NCBI RefSeq assembly: GCF_902459465.1
Contig: NC_047064.1
Span: 9,403,476-9,467,475 of the forward strand
Direction of reading: 5' to 3'
Length of the DNA: 64,000 bases
From: Asterias rubens
Taxonomy: Eukaryota > Echinodermata > Asteroidea > Forcipulatida > Asteriidae
The translations under genes were made by a program, and so were the position numbers. The notes below the pieces were generated by a model. That model saw only the letters and a program-made list of their open reading frames with translations. It was not told the origin of the DNA and ran no database searches. How positions within the stretch are numbered: position 1 is the stretch's first letter; each line of letters starts with the position of its first letter. Shown piece after piece: positions 35,601-42,381 of this stretch.

Positions 35601-37723
35601 CATGGGCCAAGGCTGCATTGAATAATTTCTAAACCCACAACTATTTTCTTTAGTTACTATAAAAGATTTGATGGACATACTCTACATGTAGCTTTTAAAG
35701 GCAGCGGACACTTTTGGTAATTACTCAAAATAAGTGTTAGCATAAAACCTTCCTTGGTAACAAGTAATGAAGAGGTTGGTAGTATTAAACATTGTGAGAA
35801 ACGGCTCCCTCTGAAGTGACGTAGTTTTTGAGAAAGAAGTAATTTTCCACGAATTTGATTTCAAGACCTCAGAATTAGATTTTGAAGTCTCAAATTAAAA
35901 TCAAGCATCTGAAAGCATACAACTTCGTGTGACAATGGTGTTTTTTTCTTTCATTATTATCTCGCAAACTCGACAACCAATTGAGCTCAAATTTTCACAG
36001 GTTTGTTATTTTATGCATGTTGAGATGCACCTAGTGAGAAGACTGGTGTTTGACACTTACTAATAATGTCCAGTGCCTTTAAAGGGAGTGTTGCAAAATT
36101 ATGGTGAAATGTAGTTCAATAAAATCATCAAAGGAAACCATACGCTGAAGAATGCTCTTACTGATGGCATTTCAGACTTTTTAAATCATGATAAACACCA
36201 AGTAGAAAACAATCCGAAGACCTTTACAATTCAGAGTGCTTTGGCAAACCATCTAAACATTTGGGTCCAGAATGCCCCCAGTTCTTTAAATCCTTAAAGA
36301 CAGTGGACACTATTGGTAATTGTCACAGAACAGTCTTCTCACTTGGTGTATCTCAACATATGCATGAAATAACAAACCTGTGAAAGTTTGAGCTCAGTTG
36401 GTCGTCGAAGTTGTGAGATAATAATGAAAGAAAAAACACCCTTGTCACACGAAGTTGTGTGTGTTTAGATGGTTGATTTCGAGACCTCAAGTTCTAAACT
36501 TGAAATCAAATTTGTGGAAAATTACTTCTTTCTCAAAAACTACGCCACTTCAGAGGGAGCTGTTTCTCACAATGTTTTATATTATATAACTGACATACAG
36601 ATCTTTGTCATTTGATTGGTGGAACTTACTTCACGTGACATTCACTATTACTCCCATCCGCACCGGCGATCAAAAAGACCTATTCGCCCATGGGGAATAG
36701 CATTTCCCATTCAACAGTTAGGGTCATCCTTGTTCCCAATGTTTTTGAGCAGTACAGCGCCGCCGCGCCGCTGCTAAAACAAAGGAGCACCTGTGCAAAA
36801 GGTTGTGATCCGATTGCTATTAAATGTGTGCATTGTTGCCGCTACGCGGCGCTATATGAGAACCAGTAATTTGTGTGATTTTTCATAATGTTATACTTTT
36901 AAAATACATCAAAATGACAAGGATTTCTAGTCAGTTATATAAAACAAATATTAAGTGGCTTTAATTCGTGTAATTGAAGGAATATCATCGCTCGGTAAAA
37001 TTTGGACTGTTCCATTTCACTCGGCTTCGCCTCATGAAATGGAACAGTCCAAATTTTACCATGCGATAATATTCCTCCCAAAGTTGCAACTACTGATTGC
37101 TTTGTCAAGTCGGGACTACCGTTTTTCAACTACTCAGTTGATCATGCCACCACAACTGCTACAAAAATAGTTGCGCCTACCTGCTTGGTGAACCTATTGT
37201 GTCGCTCACGGCTATTCACGGCTATTCACGGCAACATAATTGACTTATAAGAAACACAATCACACATAATGGACACAATCGTTTCAGAGTGAAATTTCAC
37301 TATTGCCCCTGCAACAAACAATATGATGCAATGTATCTTGGGAATTAGAAAATAGTCGCGACTAGTGTCAAATTAATCGTGACTAGCAAGTATTAAACTT
37401 CACTAGTTGCCCAGGGGTGAATTTCACAAAGAGATAAGACTAGTCTTAGTAAAGATGAGTTACTCGTCCTAACTTAAGACTAGCCATTTGTTTTTAATAT
37501 CTCCTAAGTTAGGACTAGTCCCAACTCTTTTTGAAATCAACCCCAGGCCTACATGTAGTAAAGAGTGTAAACTGGTACATGTGTTTCACCTTGTGCGATA
37601 AAAGCGTCTGACGCAGCTCCTACGCAGAGACTCCAAGCCAACCTTCCATTCATCCTCTTTACCCTCCTCAAAATACAGCACATCAACCCTGGGCTCCCTC
37701 ACAGCGCTACGGGCTTCAGCCAT
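12217..37723 (-). CDS. CPT1: Carnitine O-palmitoyltransferase 1
   Basis: Outer-mitochondrial-membrane enzyme that moves long-chain acyl groups from CoA to carnitine, the regulated entry step of fatty-acid beta-oxidation. Coding exons in order: 37723-37590, 30612-30458, 28957-28832, 27957-27719, 27304-27219, 25590-25486, 23857-23726, 22688-22634, 22136-22007, 20977-20841, 19900-19701, 18599-18449, 17533-17462, 16261-16101, 14103-13947, 13417-13301, 12435-12217. All introns are GT-AG and phases close, giving 2376 nt and 791 residues (human CPT1A 773). Two membrane helices lie at about residues 56-75 and 103-124. The acyltransferase domain follows, with [14 protein letters not shown]-like [12 protein letters not shown], the catalytic His at about 481 in [29 protein letters not shown] and STSQTPQQQ. 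The N-terminus starts MAEA as in vertebrate CPT1A. The single gene looks ancestral to the vertebrate 1A/1B/1C set. Introns are full of MITEs. Confidence 0.95.
12608..12925 (-). mobile_element. Family B MITE in CPT1 last intron
   Basis: One end is intact (TGTCCAATGGCTTTAA), the other is trimmed. Central blocks AATGCTTTACTTTTTGAGAA and CATGTCATGACACGGCGA define the family. Confidence 0.8.
14148..14519 (-). mobile_element. Family A MITE in CPT1 intron
   Basis: Ends AAAGGCACTTGACACC and GTGTCCAGTGCCTTTAA. A GCTTCAGGCCTGATATC centre distinguishes this subgroup, shared with the 28410 copy. Confidence 0.75.
14674..14760 (+). mobile_element. tRNA-derived SINE head
   Basis: Carries A-box (TAGCTCAGTTGGTAGAGCG) and B-box (GGTTCAAATCC) sequences in tRNA spacing, but the anticodon stem does not pair well. 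A shared non-tRNA tail (TTTCTTTGTTCAACCC) recurs near 30020, and related heads occur at 29195 and 29935. This is therefore a retroposon rather than a tRNA gene. Confidence 0.7.
14991..15328 (+). mobile_element. Family A MITE, first of a tandem pair
   Basis: A copy with a short internal deletion. Its last bases, GCCTTTAAAGGC, are shared with the start of the next copy. Confidence 0.85.
15326..15699 (+). mobile_element. Family A MITE, second of a tandem pair
   Basis: Head-to-tail with the preceding copy with no spacer. It carries the long form of the GACCATTGAGGTCTC centre. Confidence 0.85.
16430..16680 (+). mobile_element. LINE 3' tail
   Basis: A trace of the [10 protein letters not shown]-type C-terminus, a T-rich 3' UTR with CCTTGAACACCCAGCAGGG and a (TTA)n end indicate a 5'-truncated CR1/L2-like retrotransposon inside a CPT1 intron. 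Confidence 0.5.
16755..16870 (+). mobile_element. tRNA-like SINE fragment
   Basis: GGCCTGTCCTGGCCAAGCGG and GTGGGTTCGATTCCTGTTCC stand in A-box/B-box spacing as in class II (Ser/Leu) tRNAs, followed by the conserved ACTTGTGTTCTTGAGCAAG body also present at 26340 and 58410. Confidence 0.6.
16909..17350 (+). mobile_element. 5'-truncated CR1/L2-like LINE, ORF2 C-terminus
   Basis: An open frame of about 111 codons to TAA at 17242-17244 reads [20 protein letters not shown], then [20 protein letters not shown] and [10 protein letters not shown]. This is the usual domain after reverse transcriptase in these elements. The 3' UTR ends in GCGCATTGAGAGTA..CTATATAAG. It has no frameshift, so it is the youngest LINE piece in the window. 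Confidence 0.8.
17638..17685. repeat. Poly(A) run of about 48 bases
   Basis: Uninterrupted A tract just left of a family B MITE, in the CPT1 intron upstream of the 17533-17462 exon. Length is likely polymorphic and may be affected by assembly. Confidence 0.9.
17697..18068 (+). mobile_element. Family B MITE, full length
   Basis: Ends AAAGCCATTGGACCCTTTCG and CGAAAGGGTCCAATGGCTTT are reverse complements. The centre has TTCTCGTTAACGAGAA. It shares the ACCTGTGAAAATTTAGGCTC core with family A despite different termini. Confidence 0.9.
18856..19139. mobile_element. Family D MITE
   Basis: Starts AAAGGATTTGGGTAC and repeats the GATAATGATAGTGGAAAGC block on both arms. The palindromic centre is deleted compared with 10606-10970. 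Confidence 0.8.
19241..19577 (-). mobile_element. Family B MITE
   Basis: Intact ends (AAAGCCATTAGACCCTTTCG and AAAGGGTCCAATGGCTTTAA). The centre is shorter than in the 17697 copy. Confidence 0.85.
19927..20265. repeat. Local direct duplication of about 160 bp
   Basis: The block GGCAGGTGAAAGTAAAAGTA through CAGGAAGATAGATCTG occurs at about 19990-20100 and again at 20164-20270, nearly identical. It is a recent tandem duplication in a CPT1 intron next to a family E element. Confidence 0.85.
20270..20513. mobile_element. Family E MITE
   Basis: Ends GGGCCCAATTTCATGGCTCT and GGCCATGAAATTTGGCCC. The subterminal part is rich in GTAAGC repeats, giving imperfect arms over most of the element. Confidence 0.85.
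21460..21832 (+). mobile_element. LINE 3' UTR ending in (TCTAA)n
   Basis: Pyrimidine-rich 3' UTR, then GCTGGGCATGACGAATAAA and four TCTAA units. This is typical of a 5'-truncated non-LTR retrotransposon. No coding part remains. Confidence 0.65.
22901..23388 (-). mobile_element. Family A MITE interrupted by a LINE tail
   Basis: The left part (to about 23155) and right part (from about 23262) together make one complete family A element. The 105-bp insert reads, on the minus strand, as a LINE end with ATGAAGTATGGAAATAAATA and a (TTGAA)n-like tail. Confidence 0.65.
23415..23715 (+). mobile_element. 5'-truncated LINE tail
   Basis: Carries the C-terminal motif [16 protein letters not shown] and FKRDFKRPI, then a 3' UTR ending CGCTATATAAATG and a TAG-rich tail, abutting the CPT1 exon at 23726. 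One frame break is present upstream. Confidence 0.65.
24092..24469 (-). mobile_element. Family A MITE, CACGTTTGGTA subgroup
   Basis: Termini read AAAGGGAAGGTACACGTTTGG and CCAAACGTGTCC. A perfect hairpin AAAAGACTTCTAGCTAGAAG lies at its centre. The 34407 copy is of the same subgroup. Confidence 0.85.
24640..25165 (-). mobile_element. 5'-truncated CR1/L2-like LINE
   Basis: The minus strand reads [35 protein letters not shown], then a frame break and [16 protein letters not shown]. This is the conserved C-terminal part downstream of RT. It lies in the CPT1 intron between exons 25590 and 23857. Confidence 0.75.
25190..25358 (-). mobile_element. tRNA-derived SINE
   Basis: Minus-strand head CCTCGGTAGTCTAGTTGGTA and GTGGGTTCAAATCCCACCCG form A and B boxes. 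The body TAACATGCCTGTGATATTTT contains an ACTCGGGAAAGTACCGAGT stem. Relatives lie at 46897-47037, 54538-54640 and 55634-55712. Confidence 0.75.
25680..26062. mobile_element. Family C foldback MITE
   Basis: Almost the whole 380 bp is an inverted repeat, with ends GGAACACGTTGCCTTGAA and TCAACGTGTTCC. The centre is the palindrome ATGGGAGTCAAATTTTTTAC..CCCATAAATGGCCGACC. It overlaps no CPT1 exon; the 25590-25486 exon lies just to its left. Confidence 0.9.
26084..26460 (-). mobile_element. SINE with class II tRNA (Leu/Ser-like) head
   Basis: On the minus strand the head reads GTCATGGCCGAGTGGTTGAG and GGTTCGAATCCCAGTCGTGAC. A conserved body follows (CTCAAGGACACAAG, GGGTAGAGGTTGATATTGTG in opposite sense), with a (TTA)n tail at 26087-26111. 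This is the most complete copy in the window. Confidence 0.8.
26461..26580 (-). mobile_element. tRNA-like SINE head
   Basis: The minus strand reads AGCTCGGTGGTCTAGTGGTA with GGTTTGAATCCCAACCGAG, directly joined to the preceding SINE. Confidence 0.6.
26660..27040 (+). mobile_element. Family B MITE
   Basis: Starts AAAGCCAGTGGACACTTTCGG, so its first bases resemble family A while the rest is family B. The far end is decayed. Confidence 0.8.
28003..28411. mobile_element. Family D MITE with extended centre
   Basis: Both GATAATGATAGTGGAAAGC-type arms are present. The middle holds an extra inverted pair around TAACCAGTTATGCTATGG/CATAACTGGTGAATGG. Confidence 0.8.
28410..28789 (-). mobile_element. 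Family A MITE
   Basis: Joined directly to the preceding family D element. Carries the AGACTTAAGGCCTGAAGCC centre shared with the 14148 copy. Confidence 0.8.
29195..29265 (+). mobile_element. tRNA-like SINE head (decayed)
   Basis: Same layout as the 14674 copy, GGGCTAGAT..TTGGTAGAACGCC and GGCTCAAGTCC, with lost pairing. It runs straight into a family E element. Confidence 0.5.
29262..29512. mobile_element. Family E MITE
   Basis: Ends AGGGCCAATTTCATACAGCC and GGCTTTATGAAATAGAGCCCT, with AGCATGAAATTTCTTCCTTG subterminal blocks in both orientations. Confidence 0.8.
29590..29840 (+). mobile_element. SINE body fragment
   Basis: The GAGGGTAGAGGTCGATATTGTG through GCGCATTGATACGG body of the 26084 SINE without its tRNA head, ending in (TTA)n. 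Confidence 0.65.
29930..30050 (+). mobile_element. tRNA-like SINE fragment
   Basis: GACTAGGTCAGTTGGTAGAG followed by CGCAGGTTTTAGTC and the TTGTCTTTGTTCAACCCC tail seen at 14750. Confidence 0.5.
30795..31177 (+). mobile_element. Family A MITE in CPT1 intron 1
   Basis: Near full length, with start AAAGCCAATGGACACTATTGG, the CTCAAATTCTAAACTTGAGG centre and a normal right end. Confidence 0.85.
31518..31767. mobile_element. Family E MITE
   Basis: Ends GGGCGCAATTTCATGGCTCT and AGAGCCATGAAATTGGGCCC. Closely related to 20270-20513, in opposite orientation. Confidence 0.85.
32205..32557 (-). mobile_element. Family B MITE in CPT1 intron 1
   Basis: Both ends are recognisable (CATTGGACACTTTCGG, CGAAAGTGTCCAATGGCTTT). 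The centre is CAATTCTCGATATCGAGAATT. Confidence 0.85.
32851..33103. mobile_element. Family E MITE
   Basis: Ends GGGGCCAATTTAATAGAGCTG and CTCTATGAAATTGGGCCC, with TTAAGCACAAAATTTTGCTT-type subterminal sequence. Confidence 0.8.
34012..34409. mobile_element. Family C foldback MITE
   Basis: The centre GGGAGTCAAAAATTTGACTCCC is a perfect palindrome. The arms extend to GGAACACGTTGCC at both ends. Confidence 0.9.
34407..34782 (-). mobile_element. Family A MITE, CACGTTTGGTA subgroup
   Basis: Abuts the preceding family C element with shared TTTAAAGGG bases. Same AGACTTCTAGCTAGAAGTCT centre as 24092-24469. Confidence 0.85.
35697..36083 (-). mobile_element. Family A MITE
   Basis: Full length in reverse sense. 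Starts AAAGGCAGCGGACACTTTTGG and ends GTCCAGTGCCTTTAAA. Confidence 0.85.
36294..36585 (+). mobile_element. Family A MITE, 3'-truncated
   Basis: The copy stops in its ACAATGTTTTATA block, where a copy of the element at 36586 begins, so the latter either inserted here or took part in a rearrangement. Confidence 0.75.
36586..37130. repeat. Foldback repeat, family F, distal to CPT1 start exon
   Basis: Opens with TATATAACTGACATACAG and TTGATTGGTGGAACTTAC. It has a roughly 60-bp-arm hairpin at 36960-37075 around CTCGGCTTCGCCTCATG. A second direct copy (37826-38170) lies on the other side of the CPT1 start exon. Confidence 0.75.
37414..37544. mobile_element. Short MITE (GGGTGAATTTCACAAAGAG ends)
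   Basis: About 130 bp with inverted ends GGTGAATTTCACAAAGA / TTTTTGAAATCAACC and internal AAGACTAGTCTTAG-type repeats. It lies 45 bp downstream of the CPT1 start exon donor. A second copy is at 60450-60573. Confidence 0.8.
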
Positions 37724-37734
37724 GCTTCACCCAG
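37590..37734 (-). CDS. CPT1: CPT1 start exon
   Basis: This exon carries the initiator Met (ATG at 37723-37721) and 44 full codons, ending in phase 2. It begins at an acceptor (CTCTTGCAG), leaving 11 bases of 5' UTR, so at least one more untranslated exon must lie upstream. The encoded regulatory N-terminus is [12 protein letters not shown]. Glu3 of mammalian CPT1A is kept, while the position of His5 is Arg. It is isolated between introns of about 7 kb and probably 8 kb, with two copies of one foldback repeat on either side. Confidence 0.92.
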
Positions 37735-37825
37735 CTGCAAGAGAAAGTCACACATCATTGATCAATCAGTAAATTACAAAACGACAAACAGACATTTTGG
37801 TCTGCCCGTTACATTCAGTATTACA

Positions 37826-38170
37826 TGTATATAACTGACATACAGGTTGTCATTTGATTGGTGGAACTTACTTCATGTGACATTCACTATTAGTATTATT
37901 CCCTTCCGCACCGGCGATCAAAAAGACCTATTTGCCCGCGGGGAATAGCATTTCCCATTCAACATTTAGGATCATCCTTGTTCCCAATGTTTTTGAGCAG
38001 TACAGCGCCGCCACGCCGCTGCTAAAAACAAAGGAGCACCTGTGCAAAAGGTTGTGATCCGATTTGTGCATTGTTGCCTTGCCTCGCCTCGTGAAATGAA
38101 ACAGTCAAAATTTTACCTTGCGATAATATTCCTCCCATTCCACTCTGAGCCACTCAATATTTGTATAACA
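37826..38170. repeat. Foldback repeat, family F, proximal to CPT1 start exon
   Basis: Direct copy of 36586-37130 over its first 250 bp, with the hairpin arm shortened to one side. The shared segment includes CGGCGATCAAAAAGACCTAT and GAATAGCATTTCCCATTCAAC. Confidence 0.75.
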
Positions 38171-38310
38171 TCACACAGGCTCAGGGGGTCGGTTTCACAA
38201 AGCACTAAAACTCATCCAAAGATGAGTTGTCATTATCGCCATAGTGATTTGTATCGGGACACACCACACTTTGCTTAGAAATGGATCTTTACTGAAGATC
38301 AATCTTAAGG

Positions 38311-38469
38311 CCAGTTTATAGTCAGTTGCGCAATGGTCGCGTGAAGGAAATCTTGACGCGCAATCATAAAAAAAAAACAGTTTATAGGCCTAGGCGATGA
38401 CTATTAAAACTAGTTTTTTTTAGGATTGCACATCAAGATTTCCATTGCACGACCGAATATAAACCGGCC
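38311..38469. mobile_element. Short MITE (GGCCAGTTTATA ends)
   Basis: Ends GGCCAGTTTATAGTC / GAATATAAACCGGCC. Subterminal GCAATGGTCGCGTGAAGGAA and its near reverse complement give imperfect arms. Confidence 0.7.
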
Positions 38470-38689
38470 TTCACTCTTTGTGAAAGGAGACCACAACGGC
38501 TCTTTCCAGAGCCAACACTCCTCCAAAGTCCAAAAAGAAATTGACAAATGGTTGTACCTGCAAGTTTACTACAATGTAGTTAAAGCTACTTATTGCCAGT
38601 TCCGTGTTAATAAAATAAAGGTGGATGAGAAATGTGTGTCTTTGCCTCTTCCTTAAAAATTGATTTCAGAAAATAATTTATTGCAGAGA

Positions 38690-39405
38690 ATTTTATGATG
38701 CTTCAAACGGCAGCAATAGGATAGGAGATCCATAAATGCGTATCCCACAGAAATTTGTCATATTTTGTACACACATTTGTACGCTCCAAAGTCGTGATAA
38801 AAATTAGGCAAAGTTTACAAAAAGATTGACCATACCATTTCAAAGCATCCATCTGAAATGCCTCGAATCTTGAACAGTTTAAGGGAATATTAAAAACCCA
38901 TCGTTTGATTTTAAATGTTGTTTGCTCACTGCACTTCTACATTATGAATCACTTGGCAAAGGCATTCTAATCCAGTTATTATAAAATCCAACACCATGGT
39001 ACATTAACTTATGGAGGAATTAAATAACACCTAATCTATTTTGATTATGTGTGGAAGACCATGGAGGAAGGGTGAAGCCGGAAGCGACACTCTTAATAAC
39101 AGTTGCTAGCAAGAGTTAGTAATGATTTTAAACTTTCAGTAATGTATTTTGTAAGTTTAAATGTATTTTCTTTTACAACGAATCCAACCGTATATGGTTG
39201 CAAATAAAATGAACCCTCCTTACCCTTCCCGCAGACTGTTAGCTTCCAACAGTTCGGATACTGTCTAACTAAAGTCAAGAATAATTGATTAAGTTAAGAA
39301 GGTTGGAATCATACTGAATGACAAAAACCATTAGCCAGTCATCAACATCAATATTAAATACGCTCTTTTCTTATATAACCATACCGTTTGTTAAATAGCA
39401 GGGTC
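38690..39405. other. Gene-free stretch in CPT1 5' intron
   Basis: No repeat family named here and no exon candidate. AT-rich, apparently unique sequence. Confidence 0.35.
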
Positions 39406-40110
39406 ATTCCGTGTCAAATCAACCAGTTTTCAGAAAAGTTCCCAGGTGACCCCCTCAGATTTTGATGAAACATCATCAGAATGATTGGATGTGGCTCAAA
39501 TGAACACATACAAAAAAGCTAAGTCATATTCCATGTCGTTTTCGAGATATAACCAATTGAAATTTGGTCGAGGCATCCATTTTGTGCTCGCGCGAGACGC
39601 GAAAAGTGATTTTTGTGATAATTTCCGACTTTGAAAGCTCATAATTTAGTTATTGTACCAGGTAGAGAGCTCAAATTTGGTATTCCATCTTACTTCTTGC
39701 CAAATTTCTTGACTCTGCACTCAATTTAAATGTATCTCCTTTAATTTTCTAGTTATGGTCACCTAAAGTAGGCACTTTAATCAGCCGAAAATGTTTTTGT
39801 GATAATTTGGGTCACCCTGTGCCCACATGAGGGGTCAAATAAATCCTATATTCCCTAGGTATTATCTATGGGTGCATGTCTATACCCATAAGCAATTATA
39901 AGCTCACCAATGCATTCATTCAGAAATTGCATGGGCCCAAAGTTGGTTCCAGCCAGAAAATGGTCAAAAAGACCCCGCCCATCTTGACCCCGTTTGACCC
40001 CGCGATCAATTGAAACATTTTTTTAAATTGATACCAGTTAAAAATATAAATTATATCTACTTATACACCAATTTTCAGCTTCGGCACTCAACTCCTTCAT
40101 GGTGTGGTGG
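39406..40110. repeat. Probable dispersed non-coding repeat
   Basis: Begins GGTCATTCCGTGTCAAATC and contains long text without open frames, including GACCCCGCCC..GACCCCGTTTGACCCCGCG. Its composition is unlike the flanks. It resembles end regions of large DNA transposons I have seen, but no second copy is in this window. Confidence 0.3.
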
Positions 40111-40589
40111 CAATTTGAATATTATATGTTTTTGGCACATTTTAATGTAATATCATACAGTATACATGTACATGTACATTCATGTATGTACAATACATGG
40201 TAATATGTTTGAAGCTTGTGTAACTTATTTTTTTCTGGTTAGCAAAAAAGTAAGTTTATTTGTGTTATTGTTTTTAGAAATGGGTTGATGATGCATGTTT
40301 TCAACTGCAATAAATAATTTAAGGCAGGTACCTCAAAGTGCTGCCAAAATCTCCCATAACACAATGCTTTCTTTTTTTGTTTGTCATTTTTTCATTTGGT
40401 TCATAGTGTTTACTTTTCAAAATTATATTTGGTACTTTTTTTCTTTTTTTTCTTTTTTCAATGTAGGCAGTTTTGTAATCCATCTGCTAGGCTGCAATGT
40501 GCAAAAGCCCATTAGTGCAATTTTTTTTTTTAATGCAATTATTTCTATTTTTTAGTGAAGTAATTTGTATTCCCAACGCAGCTAACTAT

Positions 40590-41128
40590 ATTTTCCAGAG
40601 CAGTTTTTAGGAATTTAAGGCTATTACACTAAACCAAGTATGGATTGCGCGCTTTTGTACAACATTGAATACAGACCTGGTAGTTCAATGACCCCATTTC
40701 ACAAAGGCCGCAGGACGCGCAGTCTATTTTTTCGTAACATTTCTGCTTTTGCATAATTATTTATTTTGGCGTGTGCATGCATATATTTTCAGAGTGCAGC
40801 TTTTTATATTTTCAGTGCAGCTGTTTAAGTAAATGTTTATTGGAAATAAATGCATTGAAAATATAAATAAATACATCAAAAATATTTATAAACAGCTAGC
40901 TGCACTGGATGTATTAATAGCTGCACTGAAAATATGCATGCACTCGCAAAAAATACATAAATGCAGAAGCAAAAATGTTACCTAAAAAAAAGACTGCACG
41001 TCCTATGTCTTTTGTGAAACGGGGTCATTGAACTACCATGCCTATATTCGGTGTTGCACTAATAGGCCTTCCGACCTAAACTAGGTTTCGTAAAGCTCCT
41101 AAAAACAAAACAAACGGCTCTGGAAAAT
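40590..41128. repeat. Imperfect inverted repeat of about 540 bp with tandem-like centre
   Basis: The left arm has CAGAGCAGTTTTTAGGAA and GTTCAATGACCCCATTTCAC; the right arm has GTGAAACGGGGTCATTGAAC and GCTCCTAAAAACAAAAC. The middle and the right flank to 41220 repeat GCTGCACTGAAAATATAAAT-like units about eight times. Confidence 0.7.
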
Positions 41129-41574
41129 ATAATTAGCTGCATTGAAAAAAAATAACTGCACTTGAAACAATAAATAACTGCACTCAAAAATACAAATAAT
41201 TGGGCTTGAAAATATAAATGAGAAAATAGAATTAGCTGTTGCTAACAACTTTCCCACCAAATGGACCTTTGAGAGTCTTTCTCAAAGGCTTTAGCAGAAA
41301 GACTCTGCTAGGGTCGAGTCGTCAGGCCATTAACTATTTTTTGAAAATATAAATAACTGCCTTCCAAAATAAAACTAAGATGGCACTAACACTGTTAACA
41401 GGCTTCACTGTGTTCAGACCACTCACTCTGTCATTTCAACAAACCTTGTTTCAATCAACCCTACAGGTACATATTAGCCCAGCAAGATGTTGCACTAGAC
41501 GACCTAATTAAGAAATTGTGTAAACATCTCAAATACATTATTTTGTACTCACTGCCTTAAAAACACTTTGGTAC

Positions 41575-41861
41575 TAAGACACTGGACACTATTGGTAATT
41601 GTCAAAGACCAGTTTTCTCACTTGCTGTATCTCAACATATGCATAAAATAACAACTGTGAAAGTTGAGCTCAATTGGTCATCGAAATTGCGAGATAATAA
41701 TAGAAGAAAATTCCTTCTTTCTCGAAAACTATGGCACTTCAGAGGGAGCCGTTTCGCACAATGTTTTATACCATCAACCTCTCCCCATTACTCGTTATCA
41801 AGTAAGGTTTTATGCTACTAATTATTTTAAGAAAAAACCAATAGTGTCCACTGCCTTTAAA
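41575..41861 (+). mobile_element. Family A MITE, internally deleted
   Basis: Both ends are present, but the AACACCCTTGTCACACGAAG block is missing, so AGATAATAATAGAAGAAAAT joins straight to the TTCTTTCTCGAAAACT block. Confidence 0.85.
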
Positions 41862-41995
41862 AAAATGAGTGCATCACAAAACTTGGCCCTGATAACCCTC
41901 TTGATTAAATACAACTTTAGGTATCAACAAAACATTCCGAGTTTTCTTCTAGTCATAAAACTGCAATGTACTATGAACACAAACTTTGAAACACT

Positions 41996-42381
41996 TAAAA
42001 GCAGTGGACACTATTGGCAATCACTCAAAATAATTATTAGCATAAAACCTTTCTTGGTGACGAGTAGTGGGGAGAGGTTGATAGTATAAAACATTGTGAG
42101 TAACGGCTCCCTCTGAAGTGCCATAGTTTTCGAGAAAGAAGTAATTTCCCACGAATTTGATTTTGAGACCTCAGATTTAGAACTTGAGGTCTCAAAATCA
42201 ACCATATAAACGCACACAACTTCGTGTGAGAAGGGTGTTTTTTCTTTCATTATTAGCTCGCAACTTCGATGACCAATTGAGCTCAAATTTTCACAGGTTA
42301 GTTATTTTATGCATATGTTGAGATACACCAACTGTGAAGGCTAGTCTTTGACAATTACCAATAGTGTCCACTGCCTTTAAA
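41996..42381 (-). mobile_element. Family A MITE, full length
   Basis: A complete reverse copy 135 bp from the preceding one, so the pair forms an inverted repeat. Its CCTCAGATTTAGAACTTGAGG centre is nearly palindromic. Confidence 0.85.

Noticed and set aside
42011-42286. 91-codon frame ([16 protein letters not shown])
   Set aside because: It is family A MITE sequence; the same frame reappears in other copies (9122, 41664), so it reflects repeat identity and not selection.
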